DNA of 64,000 nt from Liolophura sinensis (Eukaryota > Mollusca > Polyplacophora > Chitonida > Chitonidae). The notes under the pieces were generated by a model. The model searched no databases. It was not told the origin of the DNA and was given only the letters and a program-made list of their open reading frames with translations. Shown in pieces: positions 23,800 through 61,570 of this stretch; positions within the stretch are counted from its first letter, which is position 1; every line of letters begins with the position of its first letter. A program made the translations under genes and the position numbers. The DNA lies in contig NC_088300.1 in NCBI RefSeq assembly GCF_032854445.1, positions 29,367,608 through 29,431,607 of the forward strand, in the 5' to 3' direction.

Positions 23800-23974
23800 G
23801 ATTGATTTATTTGATTGGTGTTTTACGCCGTACTCAAGAATATTTCACTTATACGACGGCGGCCAGCATCATGGTGGGAGGAAACCGGGCATAGCCCCGG
23901 GGAAACCCACGACCATCCGCAGGTTGCAGGCAGACCTTCCCACTTATGGCCGGAGAGGAAGCCAGCATGAGCTG
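23800..23974 (-). mobile_element. SINE family A, 5'-truncated copy
   Basis: Well preserved tail and body: TTTGATTGGTGTTTTACGCC, GTACTCAAGAATATTTCAC, ATACGACGGCGGCCAGCATC, then CCACGACCATCCGCAGGTTG and GGAAGCCAGCATGAGCT. It ends before the tRNA-like head. Confidence 0.88.
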
Positions 23975-24430
23975 CACATACACTATATATAATGATACCT
24001 GTGATTTTTAGGTACAGAAGGTGTTGTCACAATGGTAGGTATTAGTGTTTAAGGCTGTTTACGGCGATGAGAATGCGGCGCCAGATGAACGTATTTAACC
24101 TTATCCAAGGCCATATTAAAACACGTAAGGCCACCACGTAACTTAAGCCATGCACTGCAACTACATTGATTTTTATACAGCCATTAATCATTTACAGTCA
24201 CGAAGGGCGTGTTTACTGTATAAGTAAATCCGCGTTCTGACCCGTCACCTAATACCATAATTGATGGCTGGATTTAGAGGCCTGTTACCTGAGGGTAACA
24301 GCATTGCTTAGGGGAGGGGGGAGGAGGAGGGACATTTTAATTTAACAATACTTTCTCCGGCATAGATTTACCTCAATATGTATGCTTGTATTGATATTCC
24401 TGGCTTAATTCCAGTTGTGACATACAAGCA
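23975..24430. other. Intergenic, no gene seen
   Basis: Ordinary sequence with a G-rich patch at 24310-24332. No coding frame or repeat recognised. Confidence 0.4.
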
Positions 24431-24697
24431 TCGGTAGTCGAGTGATCAGCGTGCTAACGCAGCACAATAAATCAAGAGTCTTTCGCCATGTAATGGAGGA
24501 CACTATGTAAATTCCAGTCCATGCCATGCTGGCTACCTCTCAAGCTGTATATGAGAAGGTCTGCCAGCAATCTGCGGAAGGTCCTAGGCTTCCTCCACTC
24601 TCTGTCCGGTTTCTTACTGCCATAAAGTTGGCCGCCGTCGTGTAAGTGAAATATTCTTGAATACGCCGTAAAATACCAATAAAGTGAATAAATAAAT
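24431..24697 (+). mobile_element. SINE family A, diverged near full-length copy
   Basis: The head-like start GTAGTCGAGTGATCAGCGTG corresponds to the A box region, followed by TCCAGTCCATGCCATGCTGG, TCTGCCAGCAATCTGCGGA, and the 3' part AATACGCCGTAAAATACCAA with (AAAT)n. Strongly diverged from the 8.6-kb copy, so old. Confidence 0.78.
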
Positions 24698-25408
24698 ATT
24701 ATCAGTGAATGTTGGTAGGCTACAATGAACATGTTTTTACTACTTTGTCCGCATTACATGTATTCCATTTTACTTTAACGAGATTGTCGCCTGTAACATT
24801 GCCATCCTCACTGTATACATCATTTAATTGTTCTTGTAAATGGTTTAAATAAAGCCGAAATACTGAACCATACTTAGCAGTGCGTCATTTGTTGGAATAG
24901 CCGTGCACAGTAATTCAGCAAAGCTTATTAGTGTAAAATGAGATACTCTTTTGTCACTCTAATGTTCAGCTGTAATCCTCGTCCCACACCAGGCCCTCCC
25001 AGGATGGTTACCTTCGAAAGTCATTTCATTTTCCCACACCATGAACCGTCATGGGCCGAGTAGTGACACCCCGTAATTACGTCACCTTTGACTTGGGAAT
25101 GGTTTAGAAGCAGAGTGACCCTGAACATAAAAGACGCTCAACAAGTATAATTCTGGGGTGTGAGGAAAGTTATTCTCCGGCCATGGACATGTAATAACGG
25201 GTCAAGTCCGTGACTTTCACCTTCTGCAACAGTGAACAAACGATTGTTGACGTTCAGAGGACATGCGCAGTCCTACTGGACATTACTATCTGGCATAACA
25301 AATGGCCTCTACACATAATCGGTACAAAATGAATTGTTTAATGATTTTTTTATTGTATAGCGTGGACTAGCTTTAATTCACTGCTTTACCTTCAAGGGTG
25401 TCTACATT

Positions 25409-25411
<3 letters not shown>
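24698..25411. other. Intergenic, no gene seen
   Basis: AT-rich sequence without coding frames or recognised repeats. Confidence 0.4.

Positions 25412-25494
<83 letters not shown>
25412..25494. repeat. (TA)n microsatellite, about 40 units
   Basis: Uninterrupted TA dinucleotide run of about 80 bp. The Tyr-Ile repeat in the minus-strand frame over it is an artefact of the tract. Confidence 0.97.
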
Positions 25495-25497
<3 letters not shown>

Positions 25498-25760
25498 CAG
25501 TCTGAGGGGTTTTTTTAGAATAATGAAATCTTGCAGTCGCTGTGTGTTAAGTGCATGACAAAAAAAAACTTCATATAACGCCACTGGTTCCAAATGGTCG
25601 GAAAAGGTCATCGTAAAATCCAGGGTTTCAAATACCTTTTGCTGGGTTGAAAAAATTCTAAAATAATAAAGTCCACTATTTTTATGGACAATGTTTGATG
25701 GACATTCATCTGACATATACTTCAGATTAGTGTTTTCTGTGCCTTGAAAGACCATCAATA

Positions 25761-25998
25761 TACAGGGTGTCCCAGAAGTCGCGCTCCATCTAGGTTGAGG
25801 CTGAATGCTTGCGCTACAGAGCGGTGTGTTGCCCAATCTCTTCCAAACATAAAAACCAATTCAACTCTTTCTTGTGCTGTTAGTTTATTAGCCACAAATA
25901 ACTCTGAAAGAGAAAAAAATTTTAAAATTAGTATTAAATCTGAAACACAGAAAAAACTTGAACATCAGGATAGTGCCCGACTTATGGGACGCCCTGTA
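25761..25998 (-). mobile_element. Mariner/Tc1-like internal-deletion derivative (MITE)
   Basis: Bounded by inverted repeats: TACAGGGTGTCCCAGAAGTC on the left, and the reverse complement of the right end, TACAGGGCGTCCCATAAGTC, with TA at both borders. On the minus strand the interior holds a short open stretch, LTAQERVELVFMF and then HRSVAQAF, that looks like the N-terminal helix-turn-helix of a transposase and then runs directly into the other inverted repeat. The catalytic domain is gone. It therefore looks like an element that lost its middle and kept its ends and the first HTH codons. Confidence 0.7.
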
Positions 25999-27010
25999 TA
26001 TGATGTGCTTATCAGTACGTCATACGTTGAAAAGTTCCTCAGTAATTCCCCAAAGTTAACTGATTTAACCCTGCATCATGGCACTCCAGCTTTTTGCACA
26101 CATAAAACTGTGAAAAAATCTTGAGTAAAACAAAAACAAATATGTAAAACTGACCAAATTGACCTCCTAAATTTTTTACTACACCGTTATCGCCATTTAA
26201 TTTCAAGTTTCGATCAACAAAACTCGTTGTAGGTATATATGTACCTACAGCGCGCAAAATTTTAGTTTTCTTTTCCAAATCAGCGAGGGAATAACACGTG
26301 TCTCCTGATCCAGACAATGAGGAACATATATTTACAAGTATATTCGAGTGTTTCTTTATTGGCGAGGCATCTATATGCGATTAATGCGTTGTACTGATAT
26401 CTGTGCATAATTACATACAGTATAAGTGCTGTGGGTACGCATGCTTCATTAAAGCCCTTATTAATTGATATAATGATTATCAATTCATTACATCAATTAG
26501 CCACCAACAGCGAATGTCCTCGTGACACACAAAAGGAAAAAAATGGAGCACAAGATACAAAAAAATAATTCATTTCTCGATACTGATAGCGCATTTATAG
26601 ATATTAATAATTATTTTTCGTGATGAAACGTTATCCTATATGCTATAATGAGTTTTTTGAACAATGTCTAAAACTTTAGGTATACGTAATTAGGAAAATT
26701 TTAGTTTCTGTTTGTGGCATGGTGTAGTGAATGGTGGGGTGGATGGTCGGGATGAGCGGTGTATATATACAGTCACTTTTTCTCGGTTGCCAATAATTAT
26801 GGCAAGGAATGAAATGAAAAAAAATAGGTAAATTTGCTTAAAATTATACTAGACACAGGATGTGCAATAAGCAATCTATTTAATCTGATGTAGTCTTTTG
26901 TTATCCGGTAATGATTCCATCTTTGAGTTCATGAATGCCTTCAAGATGTCGCATCTGTGTGCATGAGGTTCTGTGTTAAGATCTAACCTATAAAGATTAA
27001 AGAATATTTA
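25999..27010. other. Intergenic, no gene seen
   Basis: AT-rich sequence with several short overlapping minus-strand frames (26039-26483) that lack domains. No repeat recognised. Confidence 0.4.
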
Positions 27011-27107
27011 CTTACTTGTCTGGACTGATGTTTTAGTGCCACACCCAAGAGTTTCCATTTATATGATGGCGGTCAATTTTATATCCGTGCGGGAAACCGG
27101 AACGAAT
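27011..27107 (-). repeat. SINE family A, diverged fragment
   Basis: TGATGTTTTAGTGCCACAC, then ATATGATGGCGGTCAATTTT and GCGGGAAACCGG, correspond in order to the family A tail and body on the minus strand. The rest is lost. Confidence 0.6.
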
Positions 27108-28360
27108 ATACAGGTAAGTATGTTTACACATGGTCTTTCCATATATAGCGGCTAATGAGTTATGTATATATATATATATATATATATAATTTATCACTTA
27201 TACAGCATTGTAATCTTCACGGTACACATGTATACACATCCGCCTTAAGAGCCATAAGTTTAATACAAGGCATCATAGCTCTATACTTTGGTTTGTATAT
27301 AAATCTATATACATGCACTTAGACATAGCCTATAATATATGCATATGCTAAAACCACGAATGCATTAGTTTTCATTACCGCGTACGTGATTAAAATATGC
27401 GAGAGATCGTGCACATAGGGAACACCATGCATGTATGTAAAGTTTTGTCTTCTTCAAATGTAAGCATGTATTTCTTTCATTTACATACATAACAATCACT
27501 TTGCCATGGAAATGGCATGCTTCAGCACTGATAATTAAGCCTGGGTTATATCACCTTCTCCAGGCCCCTGTGTTTTACAGGTCAATGATATTGTTACACG
27601 CCTGTGGATGTGGAATTGTTCTCACATATTACAGGATAGGACGCTGTTCCTTGGCCTGGGGTGTACCTAGGTAGACTAGTCTGGTACAGTTACATAGGTG
27701 TCACACAAACCTGGGACAGGTGAGCTATAAGGCAGGTGAGTCAGCGTCGCGGCGGAACAGCTTAACTGTATATATAACAACTTTCTGTACAGGTGTATCT
27801 CTGAATGACCTGGACAACAACGCCATGTATGTCAACAGGTATTCACGCTCACTTCGCCCAAAATACAGCATGCATGGATTAAAAGTTCAGGCGGCATGCT
27901 TTTTCACACACAAACCCTTAATAAGCCTGTAACCCATTATCACAATATCCTGGAGTCATCGCTTGCCCTTTGACTTAAGTCTTAATTGTTAATCTCACCG
28001 CATGCAACCGTCTCACCCATGAGGTCGCAAGCTCGAATCCAGATTTTGTTAGTTTGTCTGCACCGTTATATATAGGAGGTCCCTGTCACACCTTTGTTTT
28101 CATAGTGAATGTTCCCTCTTCACAGCCTGCAAACTGCGTTTGAGAACAAAACCAATCAGTTCCGCTTAAAAAAATAGATATTAAAGTTTAAATGAATGAA
28201 CGAATCATTATAGTTTAACGCCAAATCGGCAATGTTTCAGCTATATCGCGACGAGAACAAGTTCGAAACTGGAGACAATAAATAAATAAATATAATAATA
28301 CCCCGAACAGTGCCATTTCTTTTATTTCATTTTTTTTATCAGATAACAGATTCATACATA
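27108..28360. other. Intergenic, (TA)n and a SINE C fragment
   Basis: A (TA)n run lies at about 27161-27188. A family C fragment lies at about 28207-28262 (TTTAACGCCAAATCGGCAAT followed by GTTTCAGCTATATCGCGACG). The 27.5-28.0 kb part has no supported exon. Confidence 0.45.
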
Positions 28361-28476
28361 TAGACCCACATATGTCTATCTGTCTATATAGACCCACATA
28401 TGTCTATCTGTCTATATAGACCCACATATGTCTATCTGTCTATATAGACCCACATATGTCTATCTGTCTATATAGA
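28361..28476. repeat. 28-bp tandem repeat, 4 near-identical units
   Basis: The word GACCCACATATG recurs at 28363, 28391, 28419 and 28447, exactly 28 bases apart, with TCTATCTGTCTATATA between. Copies are practically identical, so the array is young and likely length-polymorphic. Confidence 0.95.
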
Positions 28477-29022
28477 GTCACAGATGCTATTTAATGTTTA
28501 CACTCATGCAGTGTATATATTTAGTACATACTACTAACTTGCACAGGAAGCTTGGGCACCTGTTCAGGAAACTTAGTAGCTGTATTAATTCTTGTACATG
28601 ATATTTCATTTTGTCCTTTACTTTTGGAGCTTCACCAAAATTGTAAGGTTGTCTTCTCACTCATTAGTCCTATATTTGCACATGCCTATACCCTGTATAC
28701 ACAGCATAGCCTGTATGTCCAAGAAAGGTACATAAAAACGTGACTTATGTCTTCCAGAACGAAATGCCAGATGTCATTTTCAGCTGAAAGACTTTCGATG
28801 GCGATTCCAGTGCAAGTTCATCATCCACCAAGTTCGTTCGCTTTCGAGCTGAGCGGGCAGGATTTTAAATCGACATAGACTTCAAAGAATTGTATTCTGA
28901 ACAATGAAATCTTGAAATCTTGAAAGGAGCATCACGGGCAACTGATAAAAACATAAACACTTAAATTAAAATAAACACACCCTATATTAAATCCCATCTG
29001 CATGCCAATGGATTTGTTCTTA
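28477..29022. other. Intergenic, no gene seen
   Basis: No recognised repeat or convincing coding frame. Confidence 0.4.
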
Positions 29023-29132
29023 TATTTATTTATTTGATTGTAGTTTACGCCGTGCTCGAAATATTTCACTTATACGACGGCGACCAGCATTATGATGGGA
29101 GGGAATTGAAAATGCAGGGGAAACTTACGAGC
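29023..29132 (-). repeat. SINE family A, truncated copy
   Basis: TTTATTTATTTGATTGTAGT, TTACGCCGTGCTCGAAATAT, then ATACGACGGCGACCAGCATT. The body beyond is decayed. A second, weaker match (TTATACGATGGTGGCC, then GGCAACCGGG) lies at about 29240-29282. Confidence 0.7.
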
Positions 29133-30399
29133 GATTTGTTGTTACAGATGGCATTGTACAAAATCGTACTTGTCTATCATTTAGTCTGCGGCTTGCTGAT
29201 AAAGTGCTGCTTATTTCAGTATTTCACACAGTCAATTTTCAGTTATACGATGGTGGCCATGTTTATAGAAAGGCAACCGGGAGGAAAGCACTACCCTTTC
29301 ATGTACCTGATTCAAGGTTGCATGGATTCCATCATGCCACCCAACTGCATGATGGTCAGGTGCCCATCTACTCCATGGTGATAAATTCAACAGATTTCTT
29401 ATTTGTTCCAGTAAGCTGGCAAACTTTAAAGAGAAAATCGTGTGTTTTACGATATACTGAACACCACCGCGTTCTCCAGTGGAATGCTCGCTGTCCTCTG
29501 CCTCATGGTATCTGGGTGTCATCTGGAACACCTCCCCTTTGGAATGCATCTGGGTTTTCCGGAGATTAGCAACGCGCATGTAAAATCAAGGCCCTAGTAA
29601 TAGACAGATTTACTGATGTACTGACGGCGTGACTGCGAATAGTTTATAGGACCTAACTTGGGCTCAAGGTCTTGAATACGTGCCTTAAATTCGACAGGCG
29701 TTAGACGTACAATCTAAAAACTCATCTGTTAAATTTTAAGGTGTAATATATATTTTATATGATTTGATTGTTTAATAACACAATTATTAGAGTATCGGTA
29801 TATATGTTATGCAGTCAAAAGCCTGAACATCCTAAAGCGCAATACTGAATGTAGAAATAGAGGTTCATTCGTATGCCCCTGAACATATAATATGCATGTC
29901 CATGTACAAGTATATATATATATACAGTAGGTATATATCTTTATGATCAAACAGATGCTGTAATAACTTAAAGCTATCTTTCCACTCTAGGTCGTAGTTC
30001 ATTATCGTGCGCATGTTGGTGACCCTAAATTTTCTCAGCCACAGTTTTGTCCCGTCCGCGGCTCAGTATAGATAATTCTTTCATGTCTTTGCCAAGTAGC
30101 ATGTATATAATAGACATAAGCTCAGGTATATCGGTAAATAACTGGCCTCATTCAGTCGTGGGCGAGTCCATGTCGCCAGGTTGACTGGGTGTCAGCTTGT
30201 ATGTACCGTGCTTCAGACGCTTTTTTCATTTGTGTCTAGAAAGTAAGCACACGGTTGTTGTTATTGGTGGTAAAGGCACGGTATATGTTTTGATGATACG
30301 AGAGCACTTTATACGGTAAAGGTGTGATGATCGATCCGTAAGTCTATCCCTCCTTCCTCCCAGTACTTCATCGGAGCCAACCCTGCTCCCCCCGTCACG
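29133..30399. other. Intergenic, overlapping ORFs without support
   Basis: Frames of 115-121 codons overlap on both strands at 29204-29579. They include a decayed SINE match, and neither has a domain I can name. A small family B SINE fragment (GTCGTGGGCGAGTCCATGTC) lies at about 30155-30176. Confidence 0.4.
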
Positions 30400-31015
30400 G
30401 AATTGTAACGGACCAGGTCCTCACCGCGGTCTGATCACTCAGGTAGAACATGAAGGTCACATTCCAATGATTGTTCGTTACAATAGAGCTACCGTCCACA
30501 GGTAAAATGGAACGTCAGTGGGGATGAGCATTCACTCACCAACAGCCACATGCTGTCAGTATTCGCTCGGCGTTAAGCCAGAAGAATCAGACCTGGAGAA
30601 AAGCGTCGTGCATATAACAACCCAGGGATAAGACCAGTATATACTGAGACGCCTTGACAAAAAACCTTGTTAACCATGATGAGAATTACGTCTTGTTAAT
30701 ATTACACGTATGCATTTAAGCCATTTTAAAACAGCGAAAGATAAATGAAGACGGGGCTACCTGTGTTAACCAGAGCTGCCTGTGGCTGTGGACCGGTTCT
30801 GCTTTAATAGCGCAACTGACAACTCGCTGAGGGGGGCGCGGCCTTCCAGTCACTCAGCGTTATACACCGAACCAGTGAGCAACAAGAGAACACCGCCGGG
30901 ATACCGGGACATCTACAGCCGAGAGACGTATACCCTAAAGACTATGAGCTCATTTGTGTGAGAGGATTTACCTTGTTTTATTATTTTACCTTTTGTGTTG
31001 ACACCAGAAGTTAGG
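30400..31015 (+). promoter_or_regulatory. 5' region and probable promoter of the membrane-protein gene
   Basis: More GC- and CG-rich than its surroundings, notably 30810-30935 (CTCGCTGAGGGGGGCGCGGC, CCGCCGGGATACCGGGAC), immediately upstream of the first coding exon. No TATA box is evident at a suitable place. The transcription start is not defined by the sequence, and an upstream non-coding exon is possible. Confidence 0.4.
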
Positions 31016-56468
<25,453 letters not shown>

Positions 56469-59400
56469 GTAAGTACTTTTAACAGTTGTCAGCCAGGCTT
56501 AATGACGGGGAAGAGAGTCAGGTGAATGGTGACAGTATTTTTTCAAAGCATTGTTTTAAGTTAGATGTGCCTTCATTGTTAAATGTTGCATTAAATTGTC
56601 TCCCTACTCAGTCATGTGCCACCACTTTTTTTGTGCTCTTTTGCTTAATTACAAAATAGAATGTTTGTTGTTGAAGTTTTTTTAAACCCTGAAGTTATTT
56701 GTCCAATTTAGTTTTACATGTACGTCCAGTGCTCTGCTGGCATATGTCCAAAAATTTGCTTGTATTGTTGTGGGGTTATGCAAGGAGATTATCTGAGCCT
56801 CTTGTTTTAAAATTTTCATGTTATAAGCAGCCTACCCCTTGGATTGGGCTAAGATTAAGATATTAATATCTCGGTAATATACAAATGGCTAGTTGGTTCA
56901 CTGGTGTTCCAGAGTGTTCCACTTGTTCATCAGGGTGAAGGAATGATGACACTATGATGGTAATAAATTCAAATCTATTTCAAGAGCCTTATGAAATACC
57001 ATGAGTCTGTTGGTTAGGCGTGTTCTGCCAGTTTTGTAAGTTGATCTTTTCCCAGCGATGAATACAGGTCTACTAGAAATACAACTGGTAGGGTAGTGCT
57101 GAGCATTAATGATGTAGAGGTAAAAACTAAAGTCAGCTATGTCACATATTCCAAAGTGATTCTTTGAGTCTTACGAGATATACAGTGTTGCTTAGTTATG
57201 TTCATTTCAAAACATTACGACATGAACTCAAAGTATTAAAGCTGTCTATTGTCAACTCTGTCTGTTCATTTACCGCAAACAGGCTCATGACTGCAGGAAG
57301 CTAGGGAACTTTAACTTTATAAAAGAAGTGACCTTGTTGCATTTTCTGCAAGGGAACAAAAAAAATTATAAAAGCATTAAAAATAGACTGTAGAGTCCAT
57401 GGAGGTAAACCCAATGCAGTGTACACACACATCCGTGTCATTATTCAATTCATAACCTCAGGTGTACATGCAGTCTTACATGAATGATGTATTTGTGTAA
57501 AGTCTGTTGACACTTCCGCTACAGAATGTTAAAAGCCTTCAGAATGACATTTAAGGTTATGTTGTGGCATGTTTATTTCTGTATTAGCTTTCAAAGATGA
57601 ATCAGGGTCGTGGATGTCTTATATAAGGCCGGAATTCCTGCCAGCTGCATTGCAAGGCTCAAGGGTCTCTGTGTCCCCAGTGAGTGTATAATTAGAAGTA
57701 ACATGCTACTGGTGTGTGAGGGCCTGTATACTGGTGGAAGAGAAGACTAGGGGGATGGGTCAGACAATGTCTGCAGGGACTGATTACAGGGGGCTGATAG
57801 GTGATAGGTGTACTGCAGGGCCCAAGTCTCCACAACTTGCACACCTGTACCCCCTCTTTATGGTTTGTAAAACCATGTAATTAGTCATGTCCTACCACCC
57901 TCTTCATTGCATGTAAACACGAGCAACCAGAATGAATGCTTCAGGGAGTATTTTGGTTGAATCCTTATTTTGTGGCATTCTACATGTACATGTGACCAGT
58001 GTTTTCTGGGAACGAAAGGTGTGCAGTTACCTGGGGCCTAACAGTATAAATATAAACATGTGAAATTTGGGAGGAATTGAGGCTTGTCCTGGATAGACCA
58101 GCAGGAACATCCTTATTTACTCAGCACTACAAAACCGGTGTGGAAATCACAGATATCATTACAGTCACCTCGAGCCAGATCACAATCTACACAAAGACTT
58201 CATCATTATAATATGCTCCTCCCCCAAATCTCTCCTACTCCTGGCTTTGATTTATTCAGTATGACATACAGGATCAGTATTGCACTGTCCCGCCTATTGT
58301 ACACCAGTTGATTGTGAACGTGATAGGGTTGAATACCCAAGTCTACCTGTACAAATAGGCAGTGGACAGGTGAAAGTGCATGTCTTCCATTGAGTTTACG
58401 AAGGTGATTAGGTAGAGCTGTATTATTTGCCTCTCACTGGAAATAAAAGCTCCAGTGACCATGGAATGCCTTTCTGGTTGTTTTGATAAAGAAATACTAC
58501 AGGCAATTATAAATTATAGGATGAAGAGTGGAAGTTGTGGGTGGGGGGGGTGGGGGGATATGAACATATTTACCCATATTTATTTGGTTTGAAAAATTGG
58601 TTATTTTGAACCCTCAGCCAAAATTGGCCTACAGGTATTGTCTTTTTGGTTATCTTCAATTCGTCTGAGTGGCCATCTGTTAAATGTCTTTGTAAACACT
58701 CTATTTCAGGTTTGCCAAACTTATACTATGTGCAGACATATACTTTGGCATTAGAAATCAATTTTTGGTGACCTTGACAATTTTTTTTAATTTAACTTTG
58801 TTTGGGTCATTAAAGTTCTATTTTGTGACAGGCTTGTAGACATACATGTGGAATTCTGTAAGCATTTTTTCATCATGCCTGCATCCAATCATGGAGAAGA
58901 ACCCTGTTGTTTTTCAATGACCATGACCTGTCTTTTCAAGGTTATTGGGTTTATGCTGGGCCATTCAGCCATGGAGTTGTTCTAGGTTATGAATTGACCA
59001 ATGAGATAGCAGACTGAATGCTTCTCTTATTTTTTCAGCTGTGGCATTAATTCTGGAGGTTTGCTAGGTAGAATAACATATATTGTTCTCAGTAAAGGTC
59101 AGGTTTAGTCTAGATACATTTGATTTCTCCATTGACAGTAGTCATGCAGGGCCATTTTAGTTCCAGAAAACGTTTGACCTCCCAAACTAATCAGCTGTAT
59201 TGAATTTAAACTAAAAAGTAAACAAAATTATGATAGTGTACCAATAACAAGTTTTAATACAAATTTCTTTCATTCACAGACTTGAAAGCTCTCAGAAAGC
59301 ATCATTTTCAATTCCATTTTATCAAATGTCTTTATGCAAGGTCACAATGTCAACTATAAAATTTGGGATCAGAATCTTCAATTCTTTTCTAGATATGGCA

Positions 59401-59680
59401 GTGTCGTGTGTATTGAGAAATATTCTTGAGTTTGACATAAAAAAAATATAATTAAAAAAAATGTCATGTAAGTAAATCAATATTTATTTGTCTTGCTGGT
59501 CATGTACTGCTATAAATTCTTATTTCTGCTTTTAGTGACCCTCAGTAGCAAATAACATAAAGCACTTCACTCTATCATACTGTCCTCAGTGCACTTGTTT
59601 TTGTTTTTGTTTTTTCATATATAGTTTGATTGTCCAGTTGTTCTGCGGATCAGTTTTGCATGAATTAAAAATAAAATAAA
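56469..59680. other. Downstream of exon 4, probably intron; no exon seen
   Basis: AT-rich with a G-rich patch near 58539-58557 and a SINE A tail relic near 59405-59445 (ATATTCTTGAGTTTGACATA). The 75-codon frame at 58084 shows no domain. No polyadenylation site can be tied to the gene. Confidence 0.45.
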
Positions 59681-59865
59681 GTAAAGTTATTAGTCTATAT
59701 TTCGGTCACTATATTTGTGCCATCATCAGGAAATATGTACAGAAAAGAATGCCTAGGCTTATATACTTGAAGATGCGTAGGTATGCAAGGCTTGCAGGTA
59801 TAAAGACAAAACAAAGCACGGTAGAGCAGAAAGGCAGGAATGGTTGAGCGTGAATTACTTGCTGT
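59681..59865. repeat. Left inverted repeat of the Penelope-like element
   Basis: Contains TTTCGGTCACTATATTTGTG, CATCATCAGGAAAT, AGGCTTATATAC, AAAGACAAAACAAAGCA and GAATGGTTGAGC. All recur in the same order as reverse complement at 61366-61570. Confidence 0.88.
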
Positions 59866-61365
59866 AATGCTAATTATACTGTATTACTTTTATAGTTTTT
59901 TCAGATGCATTTCCTTTGATGTTACATCCCTGTTTGCTAACGTGCCTCTTGACAGAAGTGTAAAAGTAATTATTGGCAGAGTGTAAAAAGACAAAGAAAT
60001 GAGCGCTTGTATTAAAAAACGAACTTTGGAAAAACTCATACTAGACTGCTGTAAGAAAACACCATTTCTGTTCAACAGACAAAAATACCAGCAAATTGAT
60101 GGAGTAATAATGGGCTGACCTTTAGGCCCAGTATTAGCTGATATTATTATGTCAGAATTAGAAAAGATTGTTGTTGACGAGTTAATTAAGACCCATATAA
60201 TCAAACACTATATGAGATCTGTAATTAAACCTGAAAACATTCACTTCGTCACAAAAAAAACTGAACTTGATCTGCAGTTATAATTTACCTTTGAACATTT
60301 TGTTGATCTGAATTGTGTACACCTCTTAGGTCTAAACATTGATATTAAAGGCATATCAGTATACAGAAGATTCACTCACACAGAACTTTTCAGCAGATAT
60401 GCCAGCTTTGGCACTCTAAAACTGCTTGAATTTGCTCCGTTATTAATAAGGGCTAAGAAACTCTGTAGCAATACATGGTATCTCACAGAAGAACTTATGA
60501 AAGAATTTATGAAATAGAACGATTTCCCTTCACTTGTAGCTAAGAAATTGATCCAAAAATATCACATTCTGACAGAAACACAAAGATAAAAATTAGGATG
60601 ACAATCTTGTTTAAATATTTGTGAAGGTGCCCTATTTATGCAAACTGTTCATATATAATTAGAAAATTCATCTCTAAATTGCAACGGTTTATAATGGGGA
60701 ATGTTAGATTTATTATAACTTTACCACTCCAAACCTATATCTTCATTTGTACCTTACAAAGACAAAGTTTTACTGGAAACTCAAAGCTATGTGGTGTATC
60801 AATTCAGTTGTCCCGGTTGTGGGCATAGATACATGGGTAAAACAGAACGATGTTTGCTACAAAGACTTTCAGAGCACATCAACAATAGCAGTAGCGAAGT
60901 TCATAATAGCAATACTCCAACCTTCAGCAAATCTGTGATTTATTTTTTCTCCTGGACTGTTTTCATGACATTAAACTAATCAAGCGCCCCCCCCCACCCA
61001 TATTTCAATGAGAAACACCAGGGTAGGTGACAGAGCTAACTACTGGAACACTTTACTTATTAAAGAAGCTTTAGCTATCAAACATAATAGACCAGAATTA
61101 CTAGTAAATCATGGCATCAAAGCTTCTATAGAATTGTATATTTTTAAATAATTGTACAGAATTGTAACAGCATATATCCATACTTACGTATGTATGTCTT
61201 GTTGTTTTCACCTATGCCTATTGTTTTATTTATTTTGTTATTTACTGCATGTTTGTATACACCCCCCCCAACCCCACCCCTGCCTCTTTTAAATCTGGCT
61301 TCAGCTATACATTCTATTCTTCCTCAATATTTCATGCAATGCCCCTTACACCACCTTAATATTAT

Positions 61366-61570
61366 GTAATTCATGCTCAACCATTCATGCCTTTCTGCTA
61401 ACTTACCATGCTTTGTTTTGTCTTTTTATGTGCATGCATTTCATACCTACGTAACTGCTTGTATATAAGCCTATGTATTCTTTACTGTACACATTTCCTG
61501 ATGATGACACAAATATAGTGACCGAAATACACACTAATATTATGACTTCAATATTGGGAGTTTCTTTACT
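61366..61570. repeat. Right inverted repeat of the Penelope-like element
   Basis: Contains GCTCAACCATTC, TGCTTTGTTTTGTCTTT, GTATATAAGCCTATG, ATTTCCTGATGATG and CACAAATATAGTGACCGAAA, the inverted counterpart of the left arm, with scattered mismatches. Confidence 0.88.

Larger units (their letters stand above)
59681..61570 (+). mobile_element. Penelope-like element (RT plus GIY-YIG), broken, with inverted terminal repeats
   Basis: Inside (59905 on) a Penelope-type reverse transcriptase is readable: SFDVTSLFANVPLDRSV, then IDGVIMG, a stop codon, and PLGPVLADIIMSELEK. Further on come ENIHFVTKK and LLGLNIDIKG. After more stops and frameshifts a GIY-YIG endonuclease follows at 60791-60905: FSCPGC, then YMGKTERCLLQRLSEH. 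The C-terminal signature is RANYWNTLLIKEALAIK and GIKASIELYIFK with a stop at about 61150. The N-terminal RT part is missing, so the element is inactive. Both flanks carry an inverted copy of about 190 bp (59681-59865 against 61366-61570), which matches the terminal repeats known from Penelope-like elements. The assignment rests on RT and GIY-YIG motif order. Confidence 0.88.

Noticed and set aside
25402-25836. A 144-codon minus-strand frame
   Set aside because: Its C-terminal third is the (TA)n microsatellite read as Tyr-Ile; the N-terminal part is the mariner-like element in the wrong register.
28361-28476. CRISPR-like regular spacing of 28 bp
   Set aside because: The units are identical over their full length, with no variable spacers; it is an ordinary tandem repeat.
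29204-29579. Two overlapping frames of 115-121 codons on opposite strands
   Set aside because: Mutual overlap and partial SINE origin; no domain on either strand.
60747-60979. Separate small genes suggested by two overlapping 62-63-codon frames
   Set aside because: The second register is the GIY-YIG part of the Penelope-like element; the first is its shadow.
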